Position numbers and translations under genes: made by a program. 51,784 nucleotides of DNA. Origin: Laetiporus sulphureus 93-53 (Eukaryota > Basidiomycota > Agaricomycetes > Polyporales > Laetiporaceae). Shown here in pieces: positions 31,247 through 42,842 of this stretch. The notes below the pieces were generated by a model, which saw only the letters and a list, made by a program, of their open reading frames with translations, ran no database searches and was not told the DNA's origin. The stretch is taken from assembly GCF_001632365.1 (NCBI RefSeq), contig NW_024468513.1:5710-57493 (forward strand), read 5' to 3'. Every line of letters begins with the position of its first letter. The first letter of the stretch is position 1.

Positions 31247-33096
31247 TCAGTACGAGCTGTTCTTCTTGGACGTCTCATGCTCGATTGCCCATTTCACAGC
31301 CTCTTCGACGTCCTCCGCCTCATGCGTCGGTTTGTACGTTGGCGGCCCGCGCTTAGGATCATACACGCCTGTGTACACTAGGACGGAAGACCAACCGGCA
31401 GCATTTGCTCCGGCGATATCTGGATCCATCCGTGAGATTAAACTTTTGCGATTAGAGGCTGCGGGACCTACCAGATTCTGGATTGTCTAAGGGCTATGGC
31501 ATAAGGCGGAACATGACGGGATCAACTGCGCCAAGTGCCACGCACCTCCGATCATGTACCTGTGTTTGCAATGCACAGGAACGTTAGCTAGCAAGAAAGA
31601 ATGAGACATTATCGCACGTACATTCGTGGTTGCTCGTTCGTCACATCGCCATACAGCTCTTTGAACCTGTCCTGCACCACCTTCTTTACAAACCTATACG
31701 TCGCCTCTGTGGGCTTGCCGAATTGAACGTACGGGTACTCGGAACCCGTGAGCGTCTGCACACACGGTTAGGCAAGCCCACGAGGCACTAAACGTGCGGA
31801 TGCAACTCGCCTTGAACACAGCCTGAAACGCCGTCCGGAACGCACCTTGGCCTAGCCGGGGCTGGTCAAAACCCGACTTCCACAGGATGTCAGGATTGCA
31901 AAATATCAGCTCTGGGCGCCGCCCCGTGTGCCCGTAAGCATCGCTAGTCTGTCCGCTCGTGGGAGTCGTTGTATACGGTGCCCCGATGACCCCGCCAGAT
32001 TGGAAGACGTCACACATGACTTGTATATCGAGTGCCCAGTTGCGCGGGTCGTGGAAGACAAAACCCGCAGCGATAGGGATTTTTGAGAAATCCACTGCCT
32101 GAGAATCATCTGTTTGAAAAGACGCACATCTCCTCGCTTCGAACGGAAGCAGTCATACCTTGGTTGACTCTCGCTCGGATGGGGTGAGATCGTGGAATGG
32201 CCAGACTCTGGTATGGTTAGGCCTCGAACGTAAATAAGTGCATGCGCCAGACACGCACGATGGGTTCCACGCCAGTACATCAAGCGTCGTATATGCACGT
32301 TTGAATCCATATCTAGAGGGAAGGAGTGAATATTCAGCTGCTTCGCTTGGAGATAACAGCCGTACCCTTCTGCAACCTTGCGAACTTCGTCGTTTATGCC
32401 ACCCAGAACTAGTACTGGAAGGTCGGCATACTTGTATACAATAGACTTCAGGACGGTATGTGACTGTACAAACTGGCGTTCTTGGATCTAGAGACATTGT
32501 GAATTGTCGAAATGATCGCACATTGCGAGGAGACGCAACTTACGTGAAACCCCAGTGCCTCAGTCAGTTTCCGGCATCGATCAGCCTCGCTTTCCCCGCC
32601 TCCATTGGTAATCTGATTAAGGAAATGTTATAAGGATCACACAACTAATGGGGCGTGACAAATATGCCACCGACCAGAATGTAGGGGATCTTGCTTCCAT
32701 CAAATCAATCAACACGCCACTAGACACGATGCACTGTGCACATGCTACCGGCGCACCTTCCTGTTGAATTTTCTCCTTCTAGAATTTGCAGAGCGCGCTT
32801 GGCCGCTGGGATGACCTTGGCTCCGCGGAGGAGGACACCATCCTTGCAAGTGGCCAAGTGAGTCGCGGTTATGACTCCGAATTCCCAGACAGCACACGTA
32901 CGATGTCAAATGCAAACGCGAGAGGCGGCACAGACTTCTTGGCATGCACGATAGCTGTGTCAAGTTCAGACAGGCAGGCTTTACAGGAAACTTCGCACCC
33001 ACTCTTGTACGACCGGGCGAAGGGCTTCAAGCAGAAAACAAGCCGACACCTTTGTGCCCTCCAAGCGTGAAGAGAGGAAACCCAGATCTGATCCAT
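31247..33096 (-). CDS. HAD-superfamily protein, CECR5 (TIGR01456) type
   Basis: Twelve exons: 33096-32902, 32842-32757, 32693-32675, 32612-32544, 32487-32366, 32312-32259, 32207-32159, 32098-31811, 31755-31622, 31559-31546, 31486-31472, 31419-31247, giving 405 residues. The HAD nucleophile motif is D64-I-D66 in FAFDIDGVLLRG, with motif II in YILITNGGG and motif IV in MIGDNPESDIAGANAAGW. The CECR5 C-terminus is THEAEDVEEAVKWAI. Relatives are mitochondrial or cytosolic hydrolase-like proteins; the substrate is not established. The Arg/Cys-rich start could be a targeting peptide, but the first ATG is less certain than the rest. Three micro-exons (19, 14, 15 nt) occur, and intron 8 (31810-31756) has a GC donor, AAG|GCGAGT. 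Confidence 0.9.
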
Positions 33097-35035
33097 AAGT
33101 ATCCGTTAACCGACGCGTACTTTGCGCAGATAAGACTTGGTGACTGTCGTTTGGTGCGAGCACGTCTTCTTGAGACTGGCGCTTCTCCTCCTCCTTCGAT
33201 CGGATCTCCATCGGCACATGATCAGGAGAACGCGGTCACGTTGATCGCGTCACCATCGTGGTGGCACTGGGGAAGTGTTCGAAGCTTCGAGGCTGCAATA
33301 ATGCTTCAGCATGTTCGAACCGAAGCATGCACAGAGGGATATATGGACTTAGAACTTCTTGCATTCATGCACATGCCTCATAACTTCAAATTTCAGCGCT
33401 TAGCCATACAGCTCCAAGCCTGTAGAGCTCCGGATATTATGCAAGCTCTAAGTTTAATCTATCTGAGCGTCTCCCGTTCCCACCAGTCTTTCGATCATCG
33501 CCCTCGTAACACGCATGACCCTGATGACGAGCTGGGCCCTGGCAAACTACGCGTGTCAAATGGTAAGAAAACAAGGCAGTCTTGGGCGCGCATCTTGAGT
33601 AATAAGCAGATCAGGGAGGAGGCGCGCACGAATTGATTTAAGTGGGTCGAGGCTGTTCTCAGCATGCAATTCACACACCATCTGGGGTACCGGGCCTGAG
33701 TGTCAATGCGCAAGATCATCACCAATTCCGCTTCGAGAAGCAGATATCTGTGTAGTGCAGAAATAGCTTAGCTTCTGCATGTGAATGAGGTCAAATGCAT
33801 GCATATCCCCGGCTTCATCGGGAGATGAGATACGCACCGCGGAGATTACTGCTGCCCAAGCACGTATTACTGCTGCTCGAACGTCGACGCGGCCTTGGAG
33901 CGTCAGAAGGCCACAAGGACTTCGATGCATCAAATGCTGTGGCGAACCGGTGATATATCCTCCGATGGCGGGTGATGAATCAGGACACTCATCACAGTGG
34001 GCACCTGTTCTCCGCATCCCTTTGGCAACAATGGGCAGGGACTTGTTAGTAGCACCGATTCCACGCTCGCGCACCAAGTACAGCTCCAAGAATGATACCG
34101 GCCAAATAATGGTCTCAATGACCCTTTCTGTATATCTTGATGATGATGCCAAGCGGCGTTTATTCAAAGAATACATGATTCCAAGTTGCCAGGTCTTGAC
34201 CAACAAATTGAACGAGAGGACTTTCATCAAACTCAAGTCTGCATCAGATGAGTGTGGTGCAGCTGTGCGGTCGTTGTGCATGGTGCAAGACAAATGCTAT
34301 GTTGGCACGGGTGAAGCCGAACACCGCGTGTGCATCGGAATCGATCAAACGCAGGGATCACAGCCAGTGCTGTGCAACAGCGCACTGTGCCTTGCCTCGC
34401 GCAGGATAGATGAACTATAGACGAGTTGTTAGTGCATTCCAAACAAGACGGGACGCCGATATTGGATCCGGAGAAAGTGAGAAAAAGAAGGCGCTGCTAT
34501 TGTTTGGGGACGCACAGATCGTTGCGAGGACCCACCAGCGACATGGGTGTGCTCTGCGGTGCGGAAATAGTTAGGCTGAAGGGGTAGCAGCAGCAACGCG
34601 GGCGGGAAGCAACGAGATGGATATTACAGAAATGAAGTCAATTGAACGATTAAAGCGGCAGGTCCGAGAGCATGAATCTGTCCAGCGGAAGCTTATGTCA
34701 CCCGATAGCCGCCCGCTTTCCCTCTTTGAACGGGTCCTCCTCTTCCTCTCCTTCCTTCTGAACGCCGTGCTCCCTCTTCCGCCCCGTCACCCTGTAGGAC
34801 ACGCCCTCTCCCTCGAGGCAGGCCTTTGCGCCCATCTGGCCAGCCAGAGTCACGCCAACCCTCATTTCCTGGCGTGCGTTCCGTTCTGGACTGCTTCACG
34901 CACTGAAGGAGAGAAGAGGAACCCCGGCATCAAGGCATCCTCGCTCAGGCGTCATCACACGCACACTTAGCCACCTCTTTCCATTTATCTTGCCCTAGTA
35001 TTGAGCAGTGCTCCAACCCGAACCCTCTAGTCATC
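33097..35035. other. Intergenic (1.9 kb) with unsupported frames; ends in a CT-rich promoter
   Basis: Frames of about 200 codons occur on both strands (33785-34420 plus, 33703-34293 minus) and overlap each other; neither has a recognisable domain, intron signals or a biased composition. A 230-codon plus frame at 32944-33636 lies antisense to exon 1 of the CECR5-type gene. From about 34710 the sequence is CT-rich (CTCCTCTTCCTCTCCTTCC), typical of a fungal promoter and leader for the ankyrin gene. Confidence 0.45.
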
Positions 35036-38000
35036 ATGCCTGTGGTGTCAAGGCCTCAACGGACCGAAGCGATCCAGGCGAAATACAATGTCACAATAGA
35101 CTGTGCGTCGCGTCACCGTTTAGGGACTCTCCGTCACTGACAACCCTCCATAGTTCCCCACCTCGGCCTGCATTCTGCGGCTGCTAACGGTAATCTGGGA
35201 CTGGTGAAATATGCCCTCGAGCATGGGCAACCCATCAACTCTGTCCTCGACGGTGTGCTTCCGCTGCACGTTGCGTGCTCCGGGGGCAACGACATGGTAG
35301 TGCGTCTCTTGATTGACAGAGGAGCGGATGTGAATGCGCCACGGTGAGCCACAACTGACATGCACCTGATTGATTGAGATCGAGAAAAAATTACATCGAT
35401 GTACAGATTGCCTCGGCGATATTCGAGCGAGAAGAGTCGCGATGGGTCACAGCCTATTGTGGGGACTTCTGGTTCTACTCCGCTGCACTTTGCATGTGCC
35501 AATGGTCACCTCTCAATTGTTCTCATCTTGCTTATGCATGGAGCGCATCCTGATCGTGCCGACAAGCACGGAACGACTCCGGAGATGCTGGCCCGCCAGA
35601 ACGGATTCGCAGCATGCGCCGATGTGCTCCAACAGTGGTCGCACAACAAAGACAGGGACCTCAGGGCGAAAGACGAACTCACCCTTTCTCAGAACAGAGA
35701 CTCGGGTGCGGGAACTCCTGGCGAGACGCATCCGTATTGTGGAAACCTCGATTGCCGCATATGCGCAGGAAGGAAGAGGCTTCGTGTGAAGAAGTCCATT
35801 GACAATGCCCTCAACATGCTAAAGCCGTCGTCTTCACACGTGCACTCGCCTTCTCATCTAGACGAACCTGTCCACGTCCTTGAGACCATTCTTGCGTCTC
35901 CTGTGATGCCAGCGGAGACATTAGGCGATACTTCTCTTCACTCCATTGTGACCCCCACTACGGGGGCCGATCACTTCGCACGTCGACCATCACTTCCTGA
36001 CGTAGTTAATTCCCAGCAGTCAGACCCTTCCATGCCACAGTCGCATAGTCACAGCTCGAAGACGAGGCGTCCTCGATCTGCTGATACAGATGCAGACAAT
36101 GCAGCCCATAAGGTGAAGGGCAAAATTTCTCTACTCAACCTATTCAAGAAGAGTGCTAGCGATGCTGCCACTCCCGATACTTCATCTAGCAACCTGTCCT
36201 CAAACAAAGCCAGCACGTTGAAGTCCTCGTCTCCATCTCCTGTCCCTTCACAATTTGCAGGCCTCACTTCACCATTTTCCACCGACACTTCATCGAACAG
36301 TGCTGTCGATCTATCCGGAGACGGCTCCCCCGTTGATATTAGCACTTGCAAGCTGGCACGTGGACGACTGTACAGCGCAGGCGATGTGCTGACCACGCTG
36401 CAATCTTCACCTTCGACTGCTCTGCATCGTGCACAATCGGATGATCGTTTGAGGGCCCACTCGAATCCAGCGAGCTTCATGTCACTCGAAGCTAGCGGTG
36501 CAGCAGCCACTGTCAGCACTGGACGACAGTCGACTCGACCTACCATCCTGCGTCCACACCATAGATCGGTCTCTTCCGAGCAAGCGCAGATAGGCATGCG
36601 TCGCTCGGGCTCCGTGGGACCACCTTCAGCACGCGCTCTTCGCTTTGATTCGACGTTCTCCGCGGCTTCCGCTATATCCAAGCGCCACAACTTGCATCGA
36701 CAGGCAAGCCACAGTCCGGCGAGGGGCCTCAAGTCCGTCCATAGTATCAATTCTATCTGTGGTTCCATCACTCCAGACAGTCCCCGCTCGCCGCTGGGAA
36801 GGACTCCGGAAGTCGATCCGACGGGACGTATAGCCGAGCAGGTCGAAGAGCTTGTGTCGGCGCGCGCTTTGGGCCAGGATGAAGACGAAGACGAGCAGTA
36901 CGGCATAGTTGTGGTGCCGGGAAGCATGTCTTCTGACGCCAACGCTGACACATCGGATACCCTTGCGTTGCATACCCAGTTGAGCGCGTTGAAGTTGGAA
37001 GGTCGGAGAAAAAAACATTCTATGCTTCCGACCCGGACGCCGTCCTCACCGCTGCCTTCGCCCGGCGCAGTTATACCCTCGGCTCAGTTTGAGTACCCGT
37101 TCAGTATCACCAGCCCGCCGCCTGAGGATGTCGACTCGCCGATGGTCGCAGATTTCGCCAGCGCTCATGGAAACGAGAACAGGCTGCGGGGCGATTCGAT
37201 GAGTAGTATGAGTACGACGACGACGAGCGGCTATCTCACCACCCCTGGGCAGACCAGTGCACAGCTCCCCACGCCATACAGTTCCTCGAATGGCTCTACG
37301 CCACCGGAGTATCCCGCGTTGGACTCGGATGGAAGTGGACGCCACCATGTTCGTCGGACGCCGTCGAGTTTGCGTGACGTAGATCGATCCTCCAAGTTGA
37401 AGGCTGCTCTTGACATTGACATACGCTCGATATCGACCCACGCCCAGGCAGAGGCGTTGGTGCAGCGTGCTCAGCGCAGCATCCTTGACATGGAAGATAT
37501 CTTTGAGACGGACTATAATGCAGGCGAAGGAAATGGCATCGGCTGGACCCCGTTGAGCGCGGCTCTTGCTGCGTACGGCGAGAGCTTGGCTATCGAGCGG
37601 AAGTTCAAGGAGGAGGAGGAGCGCCAGACGAGCACGTCGACCGCTCGCAGCGCGAGCCGTATGTCTCATGGCGTGCCAGAATACCCAGATGAAGATGCAG
37701 ACAGGAGCTCCATTATGCGCAGGCTGGATAGGAAGTTTAGTCTGGAAGAGAAGTCGTACAGCAATACGGTGAGACCAACGAGAGCAAGGAGACCAAATAC
37801 GAGCACTGGCTCAGGTAAAGCATATATTGGTTGCCATCACGGGTGATGTGTGTGGCTGATGCGTACCCCTTGCCCAGCTGGATCAGAGCTTTTCCAACCG
37901 CCGCGACAGGATGGGTCACTGCCATCGACTAACTATCTCCCCACGTCCGGGTCTCAGGTCGCTACAACTGCAGCCCTGTCGGACGTGCGGTCCAGCAGCG

Positions 38001-38377
38001 ACTTCGTCTCTTCGCTAACACCCCCGAAGGGGTCGCATCTCAATGTTAATCCGGAGACATATGCCGACTCGAGGCCCAGGCTGTGCCGTTCGCGCACCCC
38101 TGATCCTGAGAGCGACATCTTCGGGCCTTCCAGTTTGCTCGCTGGCATCCCGCTCTCGCGAGTATCGACTGCACCTGCGCAAGACACGTTCCTCAGCCCG
38201 AATAGGAGCTTGACCATTAAGGAACGACAAGTTGCTCGTGCCACGAAGCTGGCCAAGATGGGATTCGCGTCTCCCGATGCGTGGCAGAACACGATGCCGG
38301 GTTCGCGAAGCCAGCTTGGTCATAAACAGCGGTTTGCAGGAATTAAGGGTTTCGTGCAAAGTTTGAAAGGGAAATGA
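35036..38377 (+). CDS. Ankyrin-repeat protein with a long disordered Ser-rich tail
   Basis: Four exons: 35036-35102, 35154-35343, 35407-37814, 37878-38377, giving 1054 residues. Three to four ankyrin repeats occupy residues about 23-160: LGLHSAAANGNLGLVKYALE, LPLHVACSGGNDMVVRLLID, TPLHFACANGHLSIVLILLM and TPEMLARQNGFAACADVL. A short Cys cluster follows (CGNLDCRICAGRKR). The remaining roughly 850 residues are Ser/Thr/Pro-rich with no recognised domain, ending in the basic segment KQRFAGIKGFVQSLKGK. Such proteins are usually scaffolds; no partner can be named. The first intron splits the codon joining VTID to FPHLGL. A large minus-strand frame at 36049-36951 is a shadow of this exon. Confidence 0.9.
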
Positions 38378-38925
38378 AATCGTAAGTGGGGGCGTGGCAG
38401 TGGTGAAGAGGGAGAAGACTCCGATGAGGCATCGGAGGGTAGGCTTCTACCCGTGTCTGACCGATCGCTATTGGGAATTGTTATCGCTCGCCGAACGTTG
38501 TATGTTTTTTGCTTTTGTGCTTCGTTCTGCTGTTGTCTTTCATTTCTCATATGTACGAAAAGCGTGGGCATTGTATAACAACTCATCACTGGTTGCTCAT
38601 TATTCTGTCAGGTTATTCGGAGCATTCGCGATATGTACAGTATGTGAGGGCGCAGGGCGGCCTATGTACCTTGTATTTCGTTCAATGTAACACCATTCAT
38701 TGCACCGCCACGCGCACAGACGCCTGGCGCTAAGCGTCGCTCGCTGAGTTCTCGCTGACTGACTTGTCCTGGCGTTTGCCGTCCGCTTAGTACTGCCGTC
38801 GGCGCAGCGGACGCGCACCCCCCACGTCATCTCCTAAGCACGCATAAAAGCTGCTCTGCAGTGTTCGGAGAGCGTACCGCACATACACATACTCCTCGCA
38901 AGCTCGGTAGCAAGCAGAACTGATC
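38378..38925. promoter_or_regulatory. Promoter region of the transcription factor gene
   Basis: A GC-rich region with a TATA-like CATAAAAG at 38843-38850, about 76 bp before the ATG. The left part is the 3' flank of the ankyrin gene. No coding frame is supported. Confidence 0.5.
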
Positions 38926-41866
38926 ATGTCAAGTAAGCTCGTGGAGTCGACGATCTCGCTCAATTCATCGACGAGTACGACCGATGTTCAGGGGACGATA
39001 GAAGTGAAGAGGGACGGTATCTCATCCAGGATTCGGCGACACAAAGGCAATGTGCCCTCGGTGCCCCAGACGAAGCTCTGCCCCATATGTCCTGCAAAGT
39101 TCACTCGTACAACTCATTTGAGCCGTCACATACGGACGCGTAGGTCTCTCCTATCTTCGACCCCACGTTTTTGCTGATCTGATCGTATTCAGACACGAGG
39201 GAGAAACTGCACGAGTGCGATGTGAGGAAACGCTGTGCTGCGGGTCAGATGTTTGGCTAACGAGCTGCGCTGTCTCTAGAGATGCCATTCTCAGTTTACC
39301 AGGAGCGACCTCCTAACGAGGCACAAACGCAGTTGCAGCGATCAGTAAGTGGCATTAGCAATTCACCATCCTTGGGGGTTTCAAGAGAGCTGCTGTTTCG
39401 AGCTTTTGTCAATTGCCAGCTCTCCAAGCCATGATCGCTCGAGTTTGCTGCATATATGCGCCTTAAATGCCATCCAGCACCTGGTTACAATTTGATCGAG
39501 CGAGTGTGTGAAGCTTTCTTTGTCTCGCTTCTTTTGGACGATGTGCGAGGGGCAATTGAAGCTGGGAACTACGGGTTCTGTTGCATGAAGCAATAGTGTG
39601 CGTGCAATGCTGTCGATGGAGCGTTGTGTTCTTATCTGACATCGCATCGTGCATGATCTGACATGTTTCTGTGTGAAGGGGCCACGTCAATCGTTCTCGA
39701 CGAAGGTCATGTCAAGCCTGCGCCGACTCCAAGGTGAAGTGCGATCTGCAACAACCCTGTTCAAAATGTAGAAACCGTAGTCGTGACTGCATTTACGTGA
39801 ACGGTGCCCCTGCTGCGTCGGGATCTCGCGCAGTCAAACAACAAATGCTAGATATAGGCGACCTCCTAGCCGGACCGCTTGCGATGGCGGATTCCTCGTT
39901 ATTGGTTGCAACGAGTCCCGGTTCTTCTGGCTCATCATCAGGTCAAGACGACTGTTTGCGGGCGTTCGCGATGCAGGACGACCGGGATGATTTCTCGCTG
40001 GGACCCGCCTTCCCTTCCTTTGTTTCCACCGGCTCGGTCGACTTTATGATCGACAGCAGCTCCATGTTCGCTCTAATAGACCAACAAATACTACCCCCGG
40101 AGAATATGTCCGGCGACCCTTTCGCGAGCGAGATGTTTGACGGGCTCTTCGATAATATCTTCAACTCGAGCCATCAGATGTTCCCTAGTTCTTATAGTGA
40201 TAGGACCAGGAGTGACGAATCGCTACCCGAACTTCATCCATATATTCCATTCTCAACCAATGTCGACAAAACACTGTTGCCCAGTCATCTGTTTAACAAT
40301 CGAGATATAACATCAATTCAAAGTACGCCGGGAAATAGCTACGGTGCCTCTCTATCGTCGACATCCAGTGTTTCTAACAGCCCATCATCTGCGGATCTTC
40401 AGTCCTACCGTACGTACCTCTGCTACCGTCGTAATGATCTCTCATTGAAGCGGTGTTGCAGTCAATCTCTTCTTCTCCGCATATCTGCCAAACATGCCCA
40501 TCATTCATTCAGCTACCTTCAAGTTCGAGGGGAAATCGCCGCTGCTGCTTGCAGCCATGCAAGCGTGCGGCGCATTGTATGTCAAGACACGTGCTGCCGA
40601 CCAATTCATCAGTTCGGTCCTTGCGAAAGCGAGAGACGAACTCATCGTCGAGTTTGTAAGTTATCTATATTATGTGGGTTGTACATTGGCAATATTGCTT
40701 AACCTGTATACAGGGAAAGGAGTCCGTCGATTGGGAGCGTCAAATTGAACTCATCCTCGCTGTGGATCTCTTACAAACTCTGGGTTTATTCCACCAAACC
40801 TCGAAGCAACGTACGCTTTCAACTGTTTATCATGGAGTCTTAACAATGGTACGTGCATACATGTGGACATATTCAAGCGGTATTGAAGGTCTCGTAGATG
40901 ATTCGTTTAAGTGATTTCGGCGAACAGATCTCGAAGTGGACAGCGCCGGAAACCATAGATCCATCTGCACTCGATCGACTTTGGCGCGATTGGGCAGTTC
41001 GAGAAACTGCTAAGAGGTGAATAGCATTTTATCATCTTTCACGTAGCATTCCTTGCTGACATCGGTGTGCATGCAGGGCTCTCACGTTCTCGTACTTGCA
41101 CGATGGCTGTCATTGCTTGTATTACGATCTCCGTCCCACCTACGTGACATCCGAGTTCGACATCGACCTCCCTTGTGAGAACGCTCTATGGGCGGCTACA
41201 ACAGCAGAGGAGTGGCTTTCGATCCTCCAAAAACCATCGCCGTACGGAAAGATCTCGGAGCGCCTTCGCGGTCCTTCTCTCCAGGGAACTTATGCGCGGC
41301 TGGAGAATGCGGGCGATTCGCTCCACCCTGCACCCGTACTCTCCCCTTTTGCACATTTCGTCGTCATCCACGCGATTCTGCGCCAGTTCTTCGAGGAAGA
41401 CATCGAGTCTCGATTGTCAGGGGTCGCGACAGACGGCGACGCTTTCCTTGAGCATGCCAACCGCATCAGCGAAAAACGATTATGGGCGTTGCAGGCCACC
41501 CTGCACAACTGGCTCCAAAGCTGGTTGGGCTCGCCAGATTCGCCGCCGTATTCGGACGGGGTCCCGCGCTTCCTCGAACAGGCCTTGACGTACTACTGGA
41601 TTGCACAGATTGCCATCATGGCATACCGAGAGCGCCTGCCGCCGTTCTGCAGGAGGACATACCTTATGTCAGGGGAGGCCAAGTTCTGTCTGATCAAGAA
41701 GTGGGAGATGCACGTTCGCGAGTTCCTGCACAGCGGGGCTAAGGAGCCCACCTTATTCTTGGAGGAGTTCGTCAAAGTGCGCCTCAAGAAGTTGTCGAGC
41801 GGCGTTCTGCAGGAGCCTGGTGTGGGAGAGTGGGCGGGCCTGCTGGGATTCTTCTCGGATACGTGA
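38926..41866 (+). CDS. Transcription factor with two C2H2 fingers, a Zn2Cys6 cluster and a fungal-specific regulatory domain
   Basis: Eight exons: 38926-39139, 39193-39221, 39280-39344, 39679-40409, 40462-40655, 40714-40848, 40898-41016, 41077-41866, giving 758 residues. Finger 1 is CPICPAKFTRTTHLSRHIRTH; finger 2 is CDRCHSQFTRSDLLTRHKRSC; the Zn2Cys6 motif is CQACADSKVKCDLQQPCSKC and continues to CIY. A Ser-rich, acidic linker follows. The C-terminal half (HSATFKFEGKSPLLLAAMQA, YYWIAQIAIMAYRERLP) is the fungal_trans middle-homology region. It is therefore a sequence-specific nuclear regulator; its targets are unknown. Intron 3 (39345-39678) is 334 nt, six times the local norm, and sits between the C2H2 and Zn2Cys6 modules. 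Confidence 0.92.
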
Positions 41867-42842
41867 TAGCGAAGTTGTGTCCTTGGGTGTAGATACTCAG
41901 CATGGCGCGCAGAGTGTGCATGTGAAGGGCCAACTCATCCGAGAGGAGTTCGTCTTGCTTATCCTTGGCATGTCCACTACAACTCTAAATCGACAAAGTA
42001 CATTGACTAGGCCGTTCCAGGCGACCACAACAGGTTCTGCTCGATCGCTTGAACAGGAGAACTCATAAGATTTTATGGATCGCATTGGATCACTTTGCTA
42101 CCCTCGACGAAATTCGCAGCATAGCGGTCGCACAAGAGAATGCGAAAATGACGAATTGCAAAACCCCAGGGAGCACTGAGAACGCGGAGAACGGTATTTG
42201 GTCGGGAAATCTGAATGCGTCCTAAACCCGCATCGCACGATGGACAGTGAGGGGCCTGGTGCCACATCAGCGGGGAGACTATGCCACAGCTAAGAGTGCC
42301 GGCTAGGAGGGGGTGGCGAACCGTAACGCCCCTTGCACGTCAGAGTCGCTACACATCCGCCTTGGCATCATCAGGCGTCTTCGGGGAGACTAGGGGGAAC
42401 TGGATGGTTACGGCTAACCTCTAGATTTCTGCCTGCGTTTTAGAACAACGGCAGCATCAGATTCAACAGCATCGCGTATGTCGAAGGTAGCGAAATGATG
42501 AATATCTTAGAACACTATCAATGCAAGAGTCGTGGAGAGTGGCCAGGCTCTGGCGATGCGCACGAGCCACAACGGTCAGGCACATGATTTGATGCTCCGA
42601 TTGAAGCTTTCCGCTGTTCGGAACGCCAAAATCAAGGCCGCGAACCCCACGCCGAGATAAAATCTGGTCACATGAACGAGGTTTTAATCTCCCGCTCATC
42701 CCGATACGGAAGGTGTCAAAGCGGTTTGCGATGGATTCCAACACTTTAAAGCAGACAGAATCCACAGCGGCCTTCGTTTCCCTTGTTCATGCCCCTCCGC
42801 TCGTAGGCTTTCCCTGTTGGGTTTCACTCGATCGCTCACACG
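41867..42842. other. Intergenic (976 bp), no gene supported
   Basis: Contains the 3' flank of the transcription factor gene and the promoter of the GT61 gene. The short frames on both strands show no family resemblance. Confidence 0.5.

Noticed and set aside
32944..33636. 230-codon plus-strand frame
   Set aside because: Overlaps exon 1 of the CECR5-type gene on the other strand and shows no domain.
33703..34420. Overlapping frames of about 200 codons on both strands
   Set aside because: Neither has a family signature, introns or biased composition; one must be a shadow and possibly both are.
36049..36951. 300-codon minus-strand frame inside the ankyrin gene
   Set aside because: Antisense shadow of the low-complexity Ser-rich exon; the plus frame has domains and good splice sites.
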